From: Lunularia cruciata
Taxonomy: Eukaryota > Streptophyta > Marchantiopsida > Lunulariales > Lunulariaceae
Direction of reading: 5' to 3'
Assembly: GCA_948567375.1 (NCBI GenBank)
Contig: OX419760.1
Coordinates: 13,950,001-14,014,000, forward strand
DNA length: 64,000 bases
Below are positions 35,901-47,580 of this stretch, piece by piece. Position 1 is the first letter of the stretch, and each line of letters opens with the position of its first letter. Position numbers and translations under genes: made by a program. A model generated the notes under the pieces. That model searched no databases. It was not told the DNA's origin and saw nothing but the letters and a program-made list of their open reading frames with translations.

Positions 35901-36290
35901 TGTGGTCCTTATGACATACAAATGCAACTCTTGCCTTTGTGATATTCCTTTAATCCCAAAGATCTTCCATTGACTAGTTTTCATTACTTTCTTCCTCCAA
36001 TCCACCGTAAGGTTGTAGTACTCCCTCCATAGCATACCTAAGATCACATCATAACGAGTTAGTTGTATCACTTGCCACTTGATTGCTTCTTGATACCCTC
36101 CTATAGAGAGTATTACAATTTTAGGTAATGACTCAATCCTCTCTATCTAACCATTAGGTAACTCTACTCATCCTTACCATCCTTCTTTTGTTCCATCTCC
36201 AACCTTATTGCAACAAAGTGAGACAAGAAATTCTTTATTGCTCCAAGGTCTACAACACTCTTAATAGATTGCCTTCTAGCACTCTATTTA
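32976..36290 (-). pseudogene. pol of chromovirus copy 2 (PR-RT-RH-IN-chromodomain), broken
   Basis: On the minus strand: a protease remnant near 36180-36290; RT approach with LPPKRR (35575-35817); RT core [15 protein letters not shown] and [14 protein letters not shown] (35224-35487). The catalytic segment is disrupted by an ATT-repeat run that changes frame. RNase H and the linker lie near 34500-34900. Integrase has HDFDIAGHVGVNKTLDAI (34115-34507), IIDRGTQFTSLF and TTYHPQTDGQIE (33680-33961), covering the last two acidic residues of the core. The chromodomain is at about 32976-33195, with EEYEVKQILQKC and a later EATWEL. The final stop TAA is at 32976-32978. Confidence 0.9.
35240..35262. 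repeat. ATT/AAT trinucleotide microsatellite inside RT
   Basis: About seven AAT/ATA units replace the two Ile codons that precede the FLDD catalytic motif in the sister copies. The run changes the reading frame just before the Asp pair. It is a clear slippage expansion in a dead element. Confidence 0.9.
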
Positions 36291-36489
36291 CAACAATTAA
36301 TTGTGCATTTATCTTCCTCCTTCTTTGCACACTTGTCCTCTTCCTCCCCCCGTTTTTACTCTTCTTCACCAAGCCAATAAAGCTGCAAGGTACATTTATT
36401 GGTGATCTTTGTTTTCCAATGCAGTTTCCATATCTTCCTCTTCAATTTGCCTCTCCATGTGGTTTAACAGTCACCTTGTATAGAAGCTA

Positions 36490-37951
36490 AAGGCCTCTAA
36501 GATGACGAGCATGACAATTGATGTCTATGTGCCCAATAAAAATAGCCACAATATTGTAACATCATCATTGTTTTGCTCAAGTCCCTTCTCCCTATGGGAC
36601 TCCTTCTCTCCTTTCTTCAACCCATCCTTGTTCTTTTTGGAGAGGTCTTGCTCCTCTATCTAAAAACCAAATGTTGCACAATTCCATAAGAACTAGTCCA
36701 CCAAAATGGTGTGCCTTGGTCCAATATTTTTGCATTGGTGTTATTGCTTCACCTCCGCCAAGCGCCCCTACTATTCTTTGGGCACAAGCAATGGCTTCAA
36801 AAATAATATGAGGATTTTGCACCATTACCTCTTGGCAAATCCGCTCTTTTAATTCTCTCTTGAAATTATCAAGAGCTTTGGCAAGAATCACATTGGTTAT
36901 TGCAACTTGTAGATCCAAAAGTGCTTCCACATACTCTTTGTATGTTATTCTTCTACTTCAACCTCCCAAAGTATGGTTTGGGCCATTTGCACAAATTCCA
37001 CAAATTGGAAATTCTTGAGCAGCTCTTCTTGCATGGCTGTTTAAGTGATCTCTCTTCCTTCTACCATCAATGATAGTTCCCAAGCATCATACATATGAGT
37101 GCTTTATCAATCAAGTGCCCACACATGCAAACACACTTGCAAAATGATCAGTGATCTCTGTTGTGAACAATTGAAGGTATTAATTCATTCTTGAAATCCA
37201 ATTTTCCATTACTCCCATGGAACATTGTCCTTTGTAAGGCTTGATGTTGCACATCTTTTTCATCTGTAATAACAATGTGGCTTGGTTTTTGATTGGAATC
37301 GATGTCATCGGCATGCATAACTCTCCAAGTACTTCAATTGCTTGTATTAGTTGTTGAGATGGCTCCCCTTCTTGCATTACTTGATAATTCTTGACAGTAT
37401 GTATTTAATTTTACAATTCCCTCATGGTCATATTGATTTCTTGAAACTTGTTCAACATCCCCTACATTCCTTGCATCAACTCTTACAACTACGGATCCAT
37501 GATTCCTACACACAATCAATGTTCAATTGCTACTTCTTACTTCAATAAAGGATTACAATGATCACTTGAGAGGGTGCACAAACTATGGAGACTACCATTG
37601 GGACCTCAGAGACTATCACTCATTGATAATATTTCTCACCAAAATTGTGGACTACAAAATCCCTAAACATCACTTTTGGTCTAGCTACATAATGGATTTC
37701 TACTTGCATGTTGAAAGGATGAAGATTTGATATATTTAGATCCATAACATCATAATAGAATGTAGGTTTTCAAATCCCACTCTCTGTTGTATACCACCAC
37801 ACGTAGAATCATTGGGTTTGGTGAATTCTGCTCCCAAAGTGATAAACTAGAGATACTCTTATTTGCTCATGCTGGATGTACATAATTTTGATGTGGAATG
37901 GATTCAAGAATGGAAAGCTAGGTGTAGGAAATTTCCTCCTGGTGCATCCAT
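36490..37951 (-). pseudogene. gag of chromovirus copy 2, broken
   Basis: The start ATG at 37951 gives MDAPGGN, matching the gag starts of the other copies. Downstream on the minus strand come MKKMCNIKPYKGQCSMGV (37180-37377) and the gag core LLDLQVAITN and ICQEVMVQNP with AQRIVGALGGGE (36592-36930). The zinc-knuckle region near 36510-36560 is too damaged to read. Several stops and frameshifts are present. Confidence 0.85.
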
Positions 37952-38078
37952 CCCATCCACTTTCTAAAGCACTTCCCAAGTCTAGCAATTGCATTATATT
38001 TTGCACCTCAAATTACTCAGTTTCAATAGCTTGTACTCTTCCAAGAGGGGTGATTCACTCTGTTGGATTAAAACACCT

Positions 38079-38090
38079 GCTCTAATACCA
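38079..38090 (-). other. primer-binding site of chromovirus copy 2
   Basis: The minus strand reads TGGTATTAGAGC, one base after the 5' LTR end. It matches the tRNA-iMet-type site of copy 1 with a single C-to-T transition. Confidence 0.85.
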
Positions 38091-38091
38091 C

Positions 38092-38650
38092 TATAATACT
38101 CTGAGGACAAAAGAACTCTCTAAGAGAGATATAAGAGAGAAAACACAAGTTTCACACTCAATCCTTTGATGCCCCAAAGCAAAGAGCAAAGAGGATACTC
38201 TCAAAGGAAGCTCCACCATTGGATTAGATACATGGATTGGTGACATATTAGCAAACCCCATCCTTGGATTAGTTGTTTGGATGGGTGATATGTCAGTCCT
38301 TGTCCTATCAAAGGGAATCTTTAGGGAATCTTCTTGTATGGAACTCAAAATTGAGTGGGTGAGATACCATTAGAAAGCTCTTGACAAGACAAATTCTGAA
38401 GGGGAGAAGGAAAGCCGTTTCATCCTAAGGGGAGGGAATCTTTCTATTTTTGAGGACTAATTCATCTATTTAGGCCTCCAAAATTGGCTCTAAAGTTTTC
38501 AAGCTATTTTTGGCTTTTGCTCTATTAGTAGAAGTACTCTTTTGGTGACACCTCTGTCTGATCTACCTAGTCCATTGTACACAACATCCTTCTAGATGTT
38601 ACCCAACCAATTTTCACCTCTAGATAATATGTCTAGATGCGTGTATTACA
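38092..38650 (-). repeat. 5' LTR of chromovirus copy 2
   Basis: It is 559 bp and pairs with 32372-32959. The plus-strand start reads TATAATACT instead of TGTAATACT, one transition in the terminal dinucleotide. It ends TGTATTACA at 38650 directly before the target copy CCTTA. Confidence 0.92.
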
Positions 38651-38655
38651 CCTTA

Positions 38656-41600
38656 TAAATCTCATCTATTCCCCACAACAACGGTCTAGTCAAACCAAGT
38701 GCACTCTCAACTCAGTTAGCTCTTATATTAAACTCCATATCAAAGTCAATATCCTCCCTCATTGGGATTTGAGATACATGTTGATATTGAGTGCCATGAC
38801 ATATATCCACTACATACTATAGTGATACCTCCTTTGGAATCTCCAAAGAACTCCTTCATGACAATGTAACTCAAACTTAATTGCATCCACCACAAGTATC
38901 CCACCAAGGATCACCACCAAGTGCAAACACCAACTGAACACCACTCACCAATGTAGCTCTAACTATGACAACTACACAAGAGGAAAGGGCAACTTGTAAC
39001 TTGCTATTACAACACATATTCTCACGGTCTACATGTCATCACCTCCTTCCTCACCAAAGAGAAACATAGGAAGTCTAATTGGTTATCACTCCTAGCCTCA
39101 TTACCAAGAGCATACCAAAGCACCAACGCTCTAAGGTTACAACATCTCACACAAACATGGTGCACAAATTGGAAGTAGAGAATTGAAGGGATCCAATCAC
39201 AAGAAGTCTAAACAAAACCATCCATCTCATAAGTCAACACCAAATTGACTTTACCATCATTTCACATTTGATATAATAGGAATGTCTATCTACTCCTAAG
39301 CTACCAAGATCACCAAGGATAGGATCAAATTGCCTCTCCTAGCCAAGGCTATATTTGTATAGGTATTAGTTGACTAATCACTATGACAAGTGAAGGTAGA
39401 CTTGTTGGCTAGGGCACCAATCTAGGAACCAGAGATCTGGAGATTAAACCTTATTGCAAACAATCTAGAAAGGTAGGTAGAGTTTTTCCAAATGATGACC
39501 AAAAACTCATCTAAACTAGCTAGCCTCATGCCAACAAGTTGGCTTATTGGCCCTTCTAGGCCTCTCTAGCCCACAACCCTATGCCTTGAAGCCTCTAAAT
39601 GCCAAAATTTAGCCAAGCTTTTCTTCTTGCCAATTCATACCTTGTCTAAATCTGGCCAAGCTTCATCAACTCAAGCACTAGCTAAGGCAAAAATCAACCA
39701 AATAAGACCTTTCTTCTTGCCAATCCAAACCCTCTCCAAATCTGGCCAAGCTTACCCAACTTGAGCACTAGCTAGGGCAACATCCAACTTTGGACAACCC
39801 TTGGAAACTTGACCTTTAAATCTAGACAACCTCTACCAGTTTGATGCACCTTCTCTAATATTGGTTGACCACCAAATCCTCTACTAACTCTCAACTTGAG
39901 CCAAACTGAGAGGATGGGGATCTCCAAATCCAAAATTCAGCCAAAAAAGAGGCATCTCCTTGCCAATTCAAACCTCTCCAAATCTGGCCAAGCTTCACCA
40001 ACTCAACCATTGGCTAGGGCAAAATTCAACCAAATGAGTCCTTTCTTCTTACCAAATCTAGCAAACCCTCTCCAAATCTAGCCAAGCTTCACCAAGCACT
40101 AGTTAGGAAAACCTCCAATTATGGACAGCCACCACCAACTTGACCTCCAAATCTAGACAACCTTTGCAAATTTGACACACCTTCTCTATAGATGATTGAG
40201 TGCTAAATCCTTTGTTGACTCTCAACTCAAGCCAAATTGAGAGGATAAAGATCTCTAAATCCCAAATTCAAGAGAATGGGTTCCAGAATCCACCTCCAAT
40301 TTTGCACTTTGGCCTCAATTTGCACCAAATTTACCTTGATTTCACCTCTTGGGCTCAAATCAAATACCCATTGTCTCAAATTGATTCAATTTTCAAAATT
40401 TTAGCCAATGCTTTTGTACACCATTGTCATACTTTGCCTTTCTCTCTCTGGAAACACACTAGGTACCTACCTATAGAGTTTATGGATCAAAGGTTTTGTG
40501 TAGATTTTTCACTACTAGTCTAAGCACACATGTTGCCCGATCATTGAAACCTTTTACTCTTGTTCCTAGTACTCCTTCTATTGGATAGAGGAGTACCAAG
40601 CAACCTAACTTGTCATCATAACACACATTCTTGGTCTACTAGTCATCACTTCTAACATTACCATAGAGAAAAATACAATACACTTAGAAGGAAGGAACCT
40701 AAGCATAATGCACTCACACCAATCCAAGCCAATTGGGCATACAAACAAGCACCCAAGCACAAAGAGGATCCAATCACAAGAATTAAACAACTCTTTTTTG
40801 TGTTTTTTTGTCAAAAATGAGCTTTAGAGCCTTCTTGTTCTATCCTCCAACTAATTTGAACCTATGCTCCAAGCTTCCTCTAATATGTACATCCAGATTT
40901 CAACCAATTTCTAATCTAAGTGTAGAAAATCTATGTCTTTTTATGTGGAAAACTCTTCTTAACTCATATGGACATAAATTTTTCTTTATAAATTGGATTC
41001 AAGTTCCTAGGATTCAATGAAAAGCTTTTAAGATAAGCTTTCCAATAATGTAAAGAAGCCCAAATTTGATTGCTATAGCTCCCTTGACAAGGTCTCAAAC
41101 TTGGCAAGCTTTTTGTAGGTTTTTAGCCTAATTTCAAATTCTTTGATTGAGGGTTTGCTCTTGGGTCTTGGCAATTTCCACCAAATTTCTAGATCAGAAA
41201 TACCAATAGTACTCAAAGCTACTCTAGTAACCTAAAACCTTCAATCATAGTCATAGAAATGAAAGAGTTGGCATCTAGTAGTGATTGAAGGTAGAAATGC
41301 TCATATTGAGCATACACTAGTATTTTTAATGGAACTTATTGCAATATTTCTCACTCTCTATGAATCTTGAGGCAACCAAATTTTCCATAATAACTATTTG
41401 TGCTCTTATCTAACCCTTTACAAATTTTGATGGCTCAATCCAATCCCAATTCAAATCCCTAGATATGGATAAATTCTTGAGTTGGGCTAACTTGTGAGCT
41501 CCACATACCCATGTATACTTGATCCAAGACCTTGAATTATTTAGTTGAGTAATTCATATAAAATTTTCACACAAAGGTGTAAAATCTAACCACCAACAAT

Positions 41601-42818
41601 ATTGGAAATTTTCATAGTTTGATTTAGATCACAGCCTGAGAAGCAAACCCCAAACCTGATCATAATCTTCTCCTCAACAATTTGATCTCTGGTGCTCCAA
41701 CTTCAATTTATCATATCTAATTTGAGATTGGCTTAAAATTATAATATATTGATATCAATATAGTGATAAATTTATAAACTCACTAGTACCATTGACATAT
41801 CATGAAAAGATATGATACAACTCCCAAAATTCTCTTGTTTGCTTATTTGAATGAGAATTCAACCCCTTGCTCCAATTTACTCTAATCCACTAAAAATCTA
41901 CTCAATTCCCTTGGTTTATGTCTCCCAATTGTACCCTATCAACTCTTCTCTCCAACCATAGTCTCTTCTCCTTGAATGCTCTCCTCTAACTCCTCAAATC
42001 TTTGAAGAAGTCTAAGGATCCACTATTGGGACCCAAACTCTTGCAAATGTGTCATTTAGCCTCTTCACTTTTTGACAAATGGACCCCACAACCCCACCTT
42101 GAATCTCATGAAACAATTTAAATCCTTCTTCTCCTATAAGAGCACCTAATTTGTTAAATCCCAAACTTACTTGTAAGTAAGCACTAGAAGGACAATAAGA
42201 TATAGATTTTCCATCATTGACTCCATAAATGTCACCCCAAAATGTGCCACCATCCAGTCTCATAAGCCATCACGGTGTAGAATTTACAGCTTAATGAGAA
42301 AAGGATTCAAGAAAGGCAGATTAGGAGCGTGGGACATCTCTTGCTCAAATGCTTCCTTCGGCACTCTAAATCTACATTTTGCTAAAACTCTCACTCTTAA
42401 CGTCCTCCTTCCACTCAAGACTCCTAACTAAAACACCCCCTTACTCTCAACTCTCCACCACATATATACATCAAAGCCCTTGAAAAAGATAAGATCATAT
42501 TTCACTTGGCCAGCCACTTAAAGGCACATAAATCGCTCACATGACGATAGCTCAACCGTGAGATCCATTATACAACCTACTCCATCTTTGTGGAGATAAA
42601 CTACATGAGTTTACTTTTTCATGGGCTATGCAAACCGCAACACTACACCATCTGCCTCATTGCCAAATCTGCATCAACTCAAATAGGGCTTTTGAAAATG
42701 ATCACACTTAGGGAAATCTAGGACCATGATCAAATGTACCAATGATAAACTAGGCTTGGAGATACACCAACATCCTCAATTCCTACACCTAATTTCCCCT
42801 TGACTCTCACTTCTCTGA
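38656..42818 (-). other. 5' leader and gag start region of the old gypsy element, no readable gene
   Basis: This lies between the nested chromovirus and the 5' LTR of the old element. No domain is readable. Minus-strand open frames are short; the longest (42012-42263, 83 codons) is unrecognised. The region holds a nested tandem repeat at about 39620-40265. The length of about 4.2 kb before gag is large for a gypsy leader, so unrelated insertions may be included. Confidence 0.45.
39620..40265. repeat. compound tandem repeat, about 320-bp units with an inner short unit
   Basis: A segment running from CTTGCCAATTCA through CCAAATCTGGCCAAGCTT, the ACTCAAGCACTAGCTAGGG-like part, CTAGACAACCT, CACCTTCTCTA and AACTGAGAGGAT appears at about 39625-39950 and again at about 39955-40265. 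Within each unit a piece of about 100 bp containing TCTCCAAATCTGGCCAAGCT is itself present twice. Divergence between units is moderate. Confidence 0.75.
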
Positions 42819-43267
42819 TGTAATCACTTCATTCTTCCACTTGAATCACTCAAATTATATTTGTACTTGATCCTTCACTTAACAATCTATCAATGATCAA
42901 GCATTGAATACAATCAAGCTACACCCATTTTAGTTAAGAGACTCCAAGTGATGCTCACCGGCCTTGGTCTACCACAGCCAAGAACTCAAAGGCTCAACAT
43001 CAAAGAAGTATACTATCTAGAGCTGCACTTTGAAGGTATACCCCTTTGCTTGATCTAGGTCTCCAACCCTAACGGCACCATTGATGACATATTGGACAAT
43101 ACAAACGGTGCAAGTGATGGTAGGTCCTATCATGTGATCCATAACCCTAATATGAAATTGGACCACCAATAAGTAATCCATGAGTAACTACCAAAATACC
43201 TATGACTACTAACACTACCACTCTAGCATCAGAGCAAACTAGCTTTGGTTCTACAAATGTCATGACA
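42819..43267 (-). repeat. 5' LTR of the old gypsy element
   Basis: It is about 449 bp, starts TGTAATCAC and ends ATGACA on the plus strand. It aligns with 25581-26119 block by block and lacks the tandem array and the flanking 93-bp repeats seen there. Confidence 0.72.
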
Positions 43268-44339
43268 AAGCTTCTATTATAAAATCAAGATATATATGCA
43301 AAAAGAAGTTGGTTTAGAGTGTAAGATGTGAGAATGTTCAAGTTTAAACTCTGTATTCATTTCAACATAAAGGAGTAAGTTATAAACATGACGACTCACT
43401 ATGATAACTATATAAACTAAAAAAACTTTATTATAATATGCATGTGTGCATATAATACACTTACTCAAAAAATTATTAACCACACATACAAATACATGAA
43501 TCTTAGAAAGATTCTTTGAGTATCTTAAAAACTCATGACAAGCAAGAATACAATCTATTAAAAGAAGCAAGTTGAAATACATATTTTAATATAGAAGTCT
43601 CTATTAAATATATATATTTAAAGTTAAATAGTAATAAAGGTTTTGATGATTTAGAAAAATATTTGTAATTATGGAAACTAAGCAAGCTTGATTTATTTGC
43701 ATAATTGAATATGATATATTTACTAAATAAAGTTTTCTATATCGCCTAGAAACATATGAATAGTAAGACTTTCTTAATATTTGAAGCAACTCATAATAAG
43801 TAAGAATAGAATACATTAAAGGAAAATAGCTAAACATATAAAAAATTATATTTCTCTATAATTATGTAATTTATATGATTATATAATAAATTTATATTAT
43901 GTAAAATTTATATATTTATTCTCAAATATGTATAATATAAATTTGGATCAAAAAAATATTTTTAAACTCAGAATAGACACATTCAAACTTGAATTAGGTT
44001 ATAACATGTAGCCTACAATGGACGTTCAAGTTGTTAGCCTGATAGAGAGTTAACAAATTATCTGATCATGAAAACCTGATATTTGAATATTCATAAATAA
44101 AGAGAGAGTTCAACCACATAGAACACATGAAGGATGTGAAGACCCCATCAAGCCATACAAGGAAGAGACAAAAGAGGTTAAATGGGGCTAAGCCCCAAAA
44201 GTATTGATATGAGAAATCTGCCCTGCCGCACCTAAGACATCCAAGCTATGCAAATCTCAAAGTCAATTGGAACATCTAAAGAAAAATCACCTATAAAAAC
44301 CTCCTTAACCTAAAAAAATCACCTTTCTAAATAAAATAG
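43268..44339. other. AT-rich noncoding stretch
   Basis: Very AT-rich, especially 43590-43970. Two minus-strand open frames of 101 and 77 codons (43277-43582, 43604-43837) have the Ile/Tyr/Leu-rich composition expected of chance in AT-rich DNA. No domain was seen. Confidence 0.5.
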
Positions 44340-44344
44340 TTATT

Positions 44345-44383
44345 ACCTATGTGTCACGACATAGGTAACAATTATGTCGTGAC
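44345..44383. repeat. two overlapping perfect inverted repeats followed by a T-rich run
   Basis: ACCTATGT (44345-44352) pairs with ACATAGGT (44359-44366). Overlapping it, GTCACGACATA (44353-44363) pairs with TATGTCGTGAC (44373-44383). The two hairpins share bases and exclude each other. A T-rich run follows from 44384. Confidence 0.85.
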
Positions 44384-44639
44384 TTTTTCTTTTTCTCACA
44401 CTTTCTCTTGTTTCTAGTAGTTTAGTAGTTTTTCAAACAATAAATTAAGTCTTAGTGTAGTACTAAGTAGGATAAAAAAATTAGTTTATGCTTTGTCCTA
44501 AATGTAGTCCAAATTTAGCTTGATGAACCTATTTGTAATGACAAATTTCCAAAACAAAGACCAAAATTCTCCTACTAGGTTCATAAAACATGGATTTTGT
44601 ATTGTATCCTATCCATGTTGAAAAAACCATTTAACAAGG

Positions 44640-47580
44640 ACTACAAGATAATATGAATTATGTTGACATCAAAAGTTTGTGGAAGTTCTTTGTACAAGTT
44701 GCAAAGCAAGAAGATTTTGTCAAAATTGACGTTTTATAGGATTCTACTACCAATTCTATGTCCATGACCCAAAATTTGTGGCATACTCATGACTTATGGT
44801 GCACCATCAAAGAATTTTTTGCAATTGTTTTGGACAAGAGACTCACATATGTGTTGTTTGATCCGTGACACTTCACCAACCATTATGATGGTTGAGAAGC
44901 AATTGAGAAAATGAATATATAAAAAGCTGACTCCACCCCATGAGGAGTTACTTTTTACTTGTGTCATTTTTCATTTCTCGTGTATAGGAAACTCTCAAAC
45001 TACTGTCCAAGATCTATTACAAAGTGTAGAAGTGTAAGAGTGTTAAGGAAGGTAATACAAGAGAAAGTAGCATTGAATACTTGCAAGATGGTGGAATGAG
45101 CAGTGGTGATCAAGACAAAGGTGAAAACCATGCAAGGCAAATAAGATTGTTTGCAAACCTCTTGAATGATCAAAATAGGGATTGCATTATATAGTAGAGC
45201 ACCTAAATAGTAGAAATCTAGAATTTTTATTGTGGGACTGGAGTTTTATATACCTATCAATATTAGAAGAAATATAAAAAACAAGTATACAAAGTCATTG
45301 AGAGCTAACCTTGTTACATGGACCAAAGACCATGGGCAATAAGTCTTGGGAGAAAAGTGCATGCCTTTTGGTCAAATTTACATTGATATTCCTCATAGTA
45401 GGCCAAGTAAGAATATAAAAGCCATGATAGATAAGCTATTTGTAAGAAGGAAGTCCATTAATGTGTATAAGATAGAATATCTAAAAGATTCCAATAAACA
45501 AGTTGTAATGGAATCAATCATGAAGTTATTTTGATTGAAATAAAGATAGTATGTCTATCTCAACCAAGTTATTTTCTTCCAACTTTTGCACAAAGAAAAA
45601 CTTGTGAGTTGAGGGCTAATGTTCCATGAATAAGTAATAAGTTGTTGGAGGACATGGAGTAGGGAGCAACCATGATCTTAGTGCACTTCATCATGCACTT
45701 CTACCTAGGAATGGGCTTTTTGATGAACAAGGAGAAGGAGAAGGAGGGATTTTGGAGTCACTTCCACCATTGGGCCTACTTCACTGGACATCCTGATTTG
45801 GCCAAGGAAATAACTAATTATCACAATGCAGACAAGGAGTATGCTTGTACCAAGAAGCTTGTGCTTGTCAAAGAATCCTACAATAATATTGTGATTAGTA
45901 GTAAGAAGGTACTTGCAATGAAGGCCAAAACCTTGGCCTCAAAGAAACAAAAGAGAAACCATGTCATTAAAATATCATCAAGAGAAAGTGAAAGTGGTGG
46001 AGGCAAGAGACAAGGTGGAAACAAGGCCTCTACAATCAATGAAGGTCATTTTGGCTCCAAGAAAGAAACCCCCCCAAAACAAGAACCGGTTAGGCAACAA
46101 CGACTTGCTTAAACACGTCTTGTCATTGGATGCCAACAACAAAACATCAAAAGAGGTAATGAATGACACTGCATAGTCATCACCAATTCTGAACAAAGTT
46201 ACAAATGACAAGAAGAAAGCACCAATGGAAGATGAACACAAGGTCTCATCACAATTTTGAAGAAAGCACTTATGCAAGTGCCTATCTTTTTCTCCAAACC
46301 TCACCAACCTAAGAATCCTATTTTTAACATTGTAGATGGTATTCTAGAGACATGAACCAAATGAGGTTCCATGTCAATTGAGGAAATAAAAAAGTTGGAA
46401 GCAAAAGCTCAAAAGCTAAAAGAAGAAATTGCTTGCAAGAGGAGACAAACACACCAGCATAACCAACAAGACAATGTTAGAATGCATTAAAATAGAAAGT
46501 CCTCCTCAAAAAACACCATCAACATGATCTCCAATACAAAATGACAAACCAAATATGATGGACAACATTTTTTTTCATCTAAAATATGATAATAATTTGA
46601 TTGTGTGGTTTATGTCAATATACTTTGTACATGCAATGATGCCAATGATGGAACTATTGGAGGAGATTATGCCTTTCTACAAAGAGTTGGACTCCACCAT
46701 CAACAAGCCAATTAAGCTTGAAAAGTACCTTCATAACAAAATGAGTACAATTGCCAAGACAAGGCTTTGCTTTGTACTAACTGACCAATGTCAATGAACA
46801 ACTCATGAAGGAGATTGCATTGTCAAAGGAGAACAACCAATTGCTGGAGAGTTCCAACAAGAAGAACTGGCATTACAGAACAACATGAAGTCATCTTATG
46901 ATGCCTACAATAGAGGTTGATACAATGTAGACTAAGGTTGTTGAACAATGAACCTAACAAAAAGAGTTGATGAAGGCATGAGATGAAGAACTGATGACCA
47001 TCAAAAACAAATTGGAAGCTACCAATACAACAAAAATTGTAGTGGAAGGGCAATACAAGAACTTGAAAGAGCTCATAGATTTTCATATCTATGAACTTAC
47101 TACAAGCCTAAGATGAGCATGGGAGAAGGATGAGGAGATTATAGTAAAGGTACAAGAGGACCTAAAGTCAAAACTTCAACAAGACTGTAAGAACTTAGCA
47201 AATGAGGATGTGGAGCTTCTCACAACCATAGAACATACTATGACTCAACTCTTGAACCAATTTGAATGAATGACCAATGACACAAAAAATTGGACAAAGA
47301 TCAAAGATCAAAGATTTCAAAACTTATATCAAGGCTCTCAAGAGAAAGGACTATATGAATGACCAGCTAACAGCCTTGGCCCTCAAATTGCATAAACCAC
47401 ATGAACTCAAAGTTTAAAGAGACCCTAATGAGTGTTGCAAATGAGGTTGTTGAGTATAAAAGGGAGCTCATTGAGCTCATTCAAGTTTGAAAAAGTGTGG
47501 GTCCATCACTAGTGCCGCTAGATTGTCCTACAATTGTTAACAATCTCAATGATGCCTTACAACCCAAGTTGCAGAAACCT
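44640..47580 (+). pseudogene. broken coiled-coil protein gene of unknown family, plus copy
   Basis: A chain of plus-strand open frames broken by stops and frameshifts. It starts near 44655 with VDIKSLWKFFVQVAKQ. At 45346-45534 comes MPFGQIYIDIPHSRPSKNIK, and at 45672-46112 FIMHFYLGMGFLMNKEKE followed by a Lys/Ser-rich tail. From about 46370 to 47500 Lys/Glu/Leu-rich pieces such as EEIKKLEAKAQKLKEEIA look like a long coiled coil. The minus-strand region 50950-53930 has the same order: a segment like YVNMHHEVFFHQIFAGEKV, then AAHFYLGLNLLMTKEK, then coiled coil. I do not recognise the family. It is probably an ORF carried by a transposable element, since both copies lie among LTR elements. Confidence 0.5.

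Larger units (their letters stand above)
32372..38650 (-). mobile_element. full-length Ty3/gypsy chromovirus, copy 2 (short-LTR subfamily)
   Basis: The element is 6279 bp in minus orientation. Its LTRs are 32372-32959 (3') and 38092-38650 (5'). The flanking 5-bp target copies are CCTCA (32367-32371) and CCTTA (38651-38655), with one mismatch. It has the same gag start, domain order and chromodomain end as the other two copies, but its LTRs are 150-200 bp shorter. It inserted into the gag region of the old gypsy element. All coding parts are broken. Confidence 0.93.
25581..43267 (-). mobile_element. old large Ty3/gypsy element, carrying a nested chromovirus
   Basis: The two end segments 25581-26119 and 42819-43267 are homologous in direct orientation and act as LTRs. 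The interior on the minus strand holds, in order, a gag region with a CCHC knuckle, an RT start, a fragment of the RNase H end and integrase. Without the nested element (32372-38655) it is about 11.4 kb. Coding parts are badly broken and most of RT-RNase H is missing. The primer site next to 42819 is not recognisable beyond TCTCTGA. No target duplication was found, so the outer limits are approximate. Its RT and integrase are unlike those of the chromovirus family, so it is a different gypsy lineage. Confidence 0.75.

Noticed and set aside
39620-40265. Regular repeats that could be taken for a CRISPR-like array
   Set aside because: Units are long (about 320 and 100 bp), diverged and without unique spacers of constant length, and the DNA is plant nuclear.
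44345-44395. Hairpin plus T-run as an intrinsic transcription terminator
   Set aside because: Intrinsic terminators of this type belong to bacteria and plastids. The surrounding DNA is nuclear transposon sequence.
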